The notes below the pieces were generated by a model, which saw nothing but the letters and a program-made list of their open reading frames with translations, did no database searches and was not told where the DNA came from. The position numbers and the translations under genes were made by a program. This document shows, one piece after another, positions 60,652-64,000 of a DNA stretch of 64,000 nucleotides; the stretch's first letter is position 1, and each line of letters starts with the position of its first letter. This DNA is from Clostridium sp. CAG:609. GTDB taxonomy: Bacteria; Bacillota_I; Bacilli_A; RF39; UBA660. The stretch covers positions 1 through 64,000 of the forward strand of contig FR903548.1 in the NCBI GenBank assembly GCA_000438075.1, read 5' to 3'.

Positions 60652-60705
60652 ATTCGTGTATCGAAAAAAGATTTTGTGTTAAAATATAAAAAAGAGGTGT
60701 TAAAA

Positions 60706-63516
60706 ATGGCAAATACAGATAAGATAATAATTAAAGGTGCAAGAGAAAATAACCTTAAAAATATTGATATTGAAATTCCCAAAAATAAGCTAGTTGTAAT
60801 GACTGGGGTTTCGGGAAGTGGAAAAAGTAGTTTAGCATTTGATACAATCTATGCTGAAGGACAAAGAAGATATGTTGAAAGCTTGTCGGCATATGCAAGA
60901 CAATTCATTGGGGTTAATGATAAACCAGATGTTGATTCAATCGAAGGGTTAAGTCCATCTATATCTATAGATCAAAAATCTACTAATAAAAATCCTCGTT
61001 CAACAGTTGGAACAATAACAGAAATATATGATTACTTAAGATTACTATTTGCAAGAATTGCTCATCCTTATTGTCCAACTCATCACATTCCAATAAAATC
61101 ACAAAGTATTGAAGAAATGACAAATAAAGTCATGGAATATAAGAATAAAAATGTAACAATATTGGCTCCGGTTGTGCATGGAGAAAAAGGAACTCACAAA
61201 GATTTATTTGATGAACTAAGAAAAGAAGGATATTCTAAGGTCAGAGTAAATGGCAAGATTATGAGTCTAAATGAAGAAATAAATTTAGAAAAAAACATCA
61301 AAGACAATATAGATATAATAATGGATAAAATAACTGTTGATGATGAAGAATATGGAAGAATATTCGAAGCAATCGAAGCAAGTACAAAAAAAGCAGATGG
61401 TAAAGTAGTTTTACTTGTTGATGATGAAGAAATATTTATGAGTGAAAAATATGCATGTAAAATATGTAATTACTCAATACCTGAACTAGAACCAAGATTA
61501 TTTTCATTTAATGCCCCGTATGGTGCATGTGAAGAATGTAAAGGTCTAGGTACAAAACTTCATATAAGCAAGGAATTACTAATACCAAATCCAGATAAAT
61601 CAATTATTGAAGGAGCAATAACTGCTTTAAGTATGGATTCAAATACATACTTTACTCAAATCGAAGCAGTATGTAACAAATATGGTATTAACATGTATGA
61701 ACCAGTAAAGAACATTCCTGAAGAAAAATTTAACTATATATTATATGGAACAAATGAAATATTAGAATATAATTATGTATCTAAAAATGGAAGTACAAGA
61801 CATACATCAGGTCCATATGAAGGCGTAATACCAGCTCTAGAAAGAAGATATGTTGAAACAAAAAGTGGCTGGATTAGAGACTGGTTACAAGGATACATGG
61901 TAGAAACAGAATGTCCAGTTTGTAAAGGTAAAAGATTACAAAAATCTGTATTATCTATATATATTAATGATAAGAATATTTTTGATATGACTGATATGTC
62001 AATCGGAGATTTATTAGAATTTGTTAAAAAAATAAAATTAACAAATGAAGAAAAAGAAATAAGTAGTTTAATATTAAAAGAAATTATATCAAGATTAGAG
62101 TTTCTAAATAATGTTGGATTATCATATTTGACATTGACTCGTAGTGCAGGAACATTATCAGGGGGAGAAGCTCAACGTATAAGATTAGCAACTCAAATTG
62201 GATCAAAATTATCTGGAGTATTATATGTTTTAGATGAACCAAGTATTGGACTCCACCAAAAAGATAACGAAAGACTCATTAATTCTTTAAAAGAAATGAG
62301 AAATCTAGGAAACTCTTTAATAGTAGTAGAACACGATACTGACACAATGCTTGCAGCCGATTTTCTAGTTGATGTTGGTCCAGGTGCTGGTGAATATGGC
62401 GGACAAATTATGGCTGCAGGAACACCTGAAGAAGTAATGAAAAATCCAAATAGCTTAACTGGAAAATATTTAAGCGGAGAACTTCAAATTGAAGTGCCAA
62501 AGACAAGAAGAAAAGGAAACGGTAAGAAAATAAGTATCAAAGGTGCCAAAGAAAACAATTTAAAAAATGTAAATGTTGATATACCATTAAACAAACTAGT
62601 AGTTGTAACAGGTGTATCAGGTTCAGGAAAATCATCCTTAATAAATGAAGTCCTATACAAGAAGGTTGCAAATGAATTATACCGAAGCAAAGTAGTACCT
62701 GGTAAATGTAAAGAAATAGTAGGACTAGAAAACATTGATAAAGTTATTCAAATAACTCAAGATGCTATAGGTAGAACTCCAAGAAGTAATCCTGCAACAT
62801 ATGTAGGAGTATTTGATGATATTCGTGATATATTTGCGGAAACTAAAGAAGCAAAGATGCGTGGTTATGACAAAGGTCGTTTCTCATTTAATGTTAAAGG
62901 TGGAAGATGTGAAAACTGTTGGGGTGATGGCGTTAAGAAAATTGAAATGCATTTCTTAGCAGATGTATACGTTCCATGTGATGTATGTAAAGGAAGAAGA
63001 TATAATAGAGAAACTCTAGAAATAAAATATAAGGGTAAAAACATTAGTGAAGTTTTAGACATGAGAGTAAATGAAGCTCTAGAATTCTTCCAAAACGTAC
63101 CCAAAATATACAATAAATTAAAAGTTATGATGGATGTAGGTCTTTCATATATTAAATTAGGTCAATCAGCACCAACATTGTCAGGTGGTGAAGCAGGTCG
63201 TGTAAAACTTGCAAAAGAACTACAAAAAAAAGCAACCGGAAAATCTCTATTTATATTGGATGAACCCACAACAGGTCTTCATTCCGATGATATAAAAAAA
63301 TTATTAGTAATATTAAATCGTATCGTTGATAATGGTGATACAGTAATTGTTATTGAACACAATCTAGATGTTATAAAAGTAGCAGATTATATAATTGACT
63401 TAGGTCCAGATGGTGGAAAAAATGGTGGAAAAGTAATTGCCCTAGGTACACCGGAAGAAGTTGCTAAAAATAAAAAATCTTATACTGGAGAATTCTTGGC
63501 AAAAATACTAAAATAA
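60706..63516 (+). CDS. uvrA: Excinuclease ABC subunit UvrA
   Basis: I start at ATG 60706 (AAAGAGGTG at 60691-60699), 936 residues. Two ABC modules: GVSGSGKSS (about 31-39) with LSGGEAQRIRLATQIGSKLSGVLYVLDEPS, and VSGSGKSSL in the second half with LSGGEAGRVKLAKEL and LDEPTTGLH. Zinc fingers are visible (CKICNYS...CEECKG, CENCWGDG...CDVCKG). It recognises DNA damage for nucleotide excision repair. Full length. Confidence 0.97.
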   Translation: MANTDKIIIKGARENNLKNIDIEIPKNKLVVMTGVSGSGKSSLAFDTIYAEGQRRYVESLSAYARQFIGVNDKPDVDSIEGLSPSISIDQKSTNKNPRSTVGTITEIYDYLRLLFARIAHPYCPTHHIPIKSQSIEEMTNKVMEYKNKNVTILAPVVHGEKGTHKDLFDELRKEGYSKVRVNGKIMSLNEEINLEKNIKDNIDIIMDKITVDDEEYGRIFEAIEASTKKADGKVVLLVDDEEIFMSEKYACKICNYSIPELEPRLFSFNAPYGACEECKGLGTKLHISKELLIPNPDKSIIEGAITALSMDSNTYFTQIEAVCNKYGINMYEPVKNIPEEKFNYILYGTNEILEYNYVSKNGSTRHTSGPYEGVIPALERRYVETKSGWIRDWLQGYMVETECPVCKGKRLQKSVLSIYINDKNIFDMTDMSIGDLLEFVKKIKLTNEEKEISSLILKEIISRLEFLNNVGLSYLTLTRSAGTLSGGEAQRIRLATQIGSKLSGVLYVLDEPSIGLHQKDNERLINSLKEMRNLGNSLIVVEHDTDTMLAADFLVDVGPGAGEYGGQIMAAGTPEEVMKNPNSLTGKYLSGELQIEVPKTRRKGNGKKISIKGAKENNLKNVNVDIPLNKLVVVTGVSGSGKSSLINEVLYKKVANELYRSKVVPGKCKEIVGLENIDKVIQITQDAIGRTPRSNPATYVGVFDDIRDIFAETKEAKMRGYDKGRFSFNVKGGRCENCWGDGVKKIEMHFLADVYVPCDVCKGRRYNRETLEIKYKGKNISEVLDMRVNEALEFFQNVPKIYNKLKVMMDVGLSYIKLGQSAPTLSGGEAGRVKLAKELQKKATGKSLFILDEPTTGLHSDDIKKLLVILNRIVDNGDTVIVIEHNLDVIKVADYIIDLGPDGGKNGGKVIALGTPEEVAKNKKSYTGEFLAKILK

Positions 63517-63543
63517 TGTTATAATATTTTAGGAGAGTGAAAC

Positions 63544-64000
63544 ATGAATAGATATATTTTTACAATAGGTAATTTTAAAGTTGAATGGTACTCAGTACTT
63601 ATCATCATCGGGGTTATGATTGGTTTAACAATGGTTATGAAAGAAGCAAAAAGATATAAATACCCAACAGAATTTGTATTTAACATGTGTTTTTGGGCAA
63701 TAATTGCCGGAATCATCGGAGCAAGAATTTATTATGTGCTATTTAATTTAAATTTATATGATAGCTTCTGGGATGTATTTAAAATCTGGGAAGGCGGACT
63801 TGCAATTCATGGTGGATTAATTGCTGGATTAATTGTCATAATATTGTATTGCAAAAAATATAATGCCAGAGCAATCAGATTTATTGACTTTTTAGTTCCA
63901 GCATTATTACTAGCTCAAGCAATAGGTAGATGGGGTAACTTCTTTAATAGTGAAGCTCATGGTGCAGCAACGACACTTGAACATTTACAAAGCCTACACA
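63544..64000 (+). CDS. lgt: Prolipoprotein diacylglyceryl transferase, partial
   Basis: From ATG 63544 (AGGAGAG upstream) to the window edge, 152 codons. FTIGNFKVEWYSVLIIIGVMIG, GARIYYVLFN, IWEGGLAIHGGLIAGL (the H-G-G block), and AQAIGRWGNFFNSEAHG (catalytic Arg/Asn region) are the Lgt hallmarks. A membrane enzyme that adds the lipid to lipoproteins. The gene continues beyond the window. Confidence 0.93.
   Translation, partial: MNRYIFTIGNFKVEWYSVLIIIGVMIGLTMVMKEAKRYKYPTEFVFNMCFWAIIAGIIGARIYYVLFNLNLYDSFWDVFKIWEGGLAIHGGLIAGLIVIILYCKKYNARAIRFIDFLVPALLLAQAIGRWGNFFNSEAHGAATTLEHLQSLH

Overview
This is a very A+T-rich window (my estimate is about a quarter to 30% G+C) from a low-GC Bacillota genome, probably one of the uncultured gut Bacilli lineages near Erysipelotrichales, RF39 or the Mycoplasmatota. 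The reasons are the base composition, strong Shine-Dalgarno sites, the rlmB-sigH-secE-nusG gene order also seen in Bacillus, a Tad-like pilus cluster, and a large thioester-type surface protein. The code is standard: TGA ends genes and Trp is TGG. No taxon can be fixed from sequence reading alone.

Positions 1-23,900 are a mobile or defence-rich region with several broken genes. It opens with the tail of a type II-like CRISPR array (36-nt repeat, 30-nt spacer), followed by a segment complementary to the repeat and a terminator. Next come a gene broken by four in-frame stops and a DUF3800/small-nuclease-like pair. A complete Wadjet-type operon (jetA-jetB-jetC-jetD, 3112-10923) and a UvrD/HelD-like helicase with a nuclease-like insert follow. 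A frameshifted phosphoesterase runs into a truncated DUF1848 copy, whose intact paralogue lies 3.8 kb further on. Between the two copies are a P-loop kinase behind an attenuator-like leader, an AbiE toxin-antitoxin pair under a palindromic operator, and an unknown gene. The most novel candidate is next: a 560-residue protein with two separate RX4H (HEPN RNase) motifs, at 18543-20225. After it come small unknown genes, a structured intergenic RNA candidate and a Cys-rich tandem pentapeptide protein.

Positions 23,900-46,250 are mostly chromosomal: DUF362, a CinA C-terminal-like amidase, a radical SAM protein, tRNA-Thr(CGT), rlmB, a sigma-H-like factor, secE-nusG, a glycosyltransferase, an HD hydrolase, a TetR/MMPL divergent pair, an MnmM-like methyltransferase, an ABC importer of the SsuABC/TauABC class, an M14 peptidase and several hypothetical genes. 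Next to the tRNA sits an Abi_2 (AbiD/F-like) HEPN gene, whose promoter-hairpin-U-run leader resembles the RNA element known upstream of abiF. The double-HEPN gene has the same arrangement.

Positions 46,357-58,770 are a Tad/type IVc-pilus-like cluster. It encodes two exported surface proteins (one of 1138 residues with a thioester-like Cys motif), two SAF/CpaB proteins, a CpaF/TadA ATPase, TadB- and TadC-like membrane proteins, five small pilin-like proteins, a TadZ-like degenerate ATPase and two small VirB2-like membrane proteins. Internal promoters precede the first pilin gene and the last membrane protein. After a structured intergenic stretch come a Ser-rich surface protein on the minus strand, uvrA, and the start of lgt, which is cut by the window edge.
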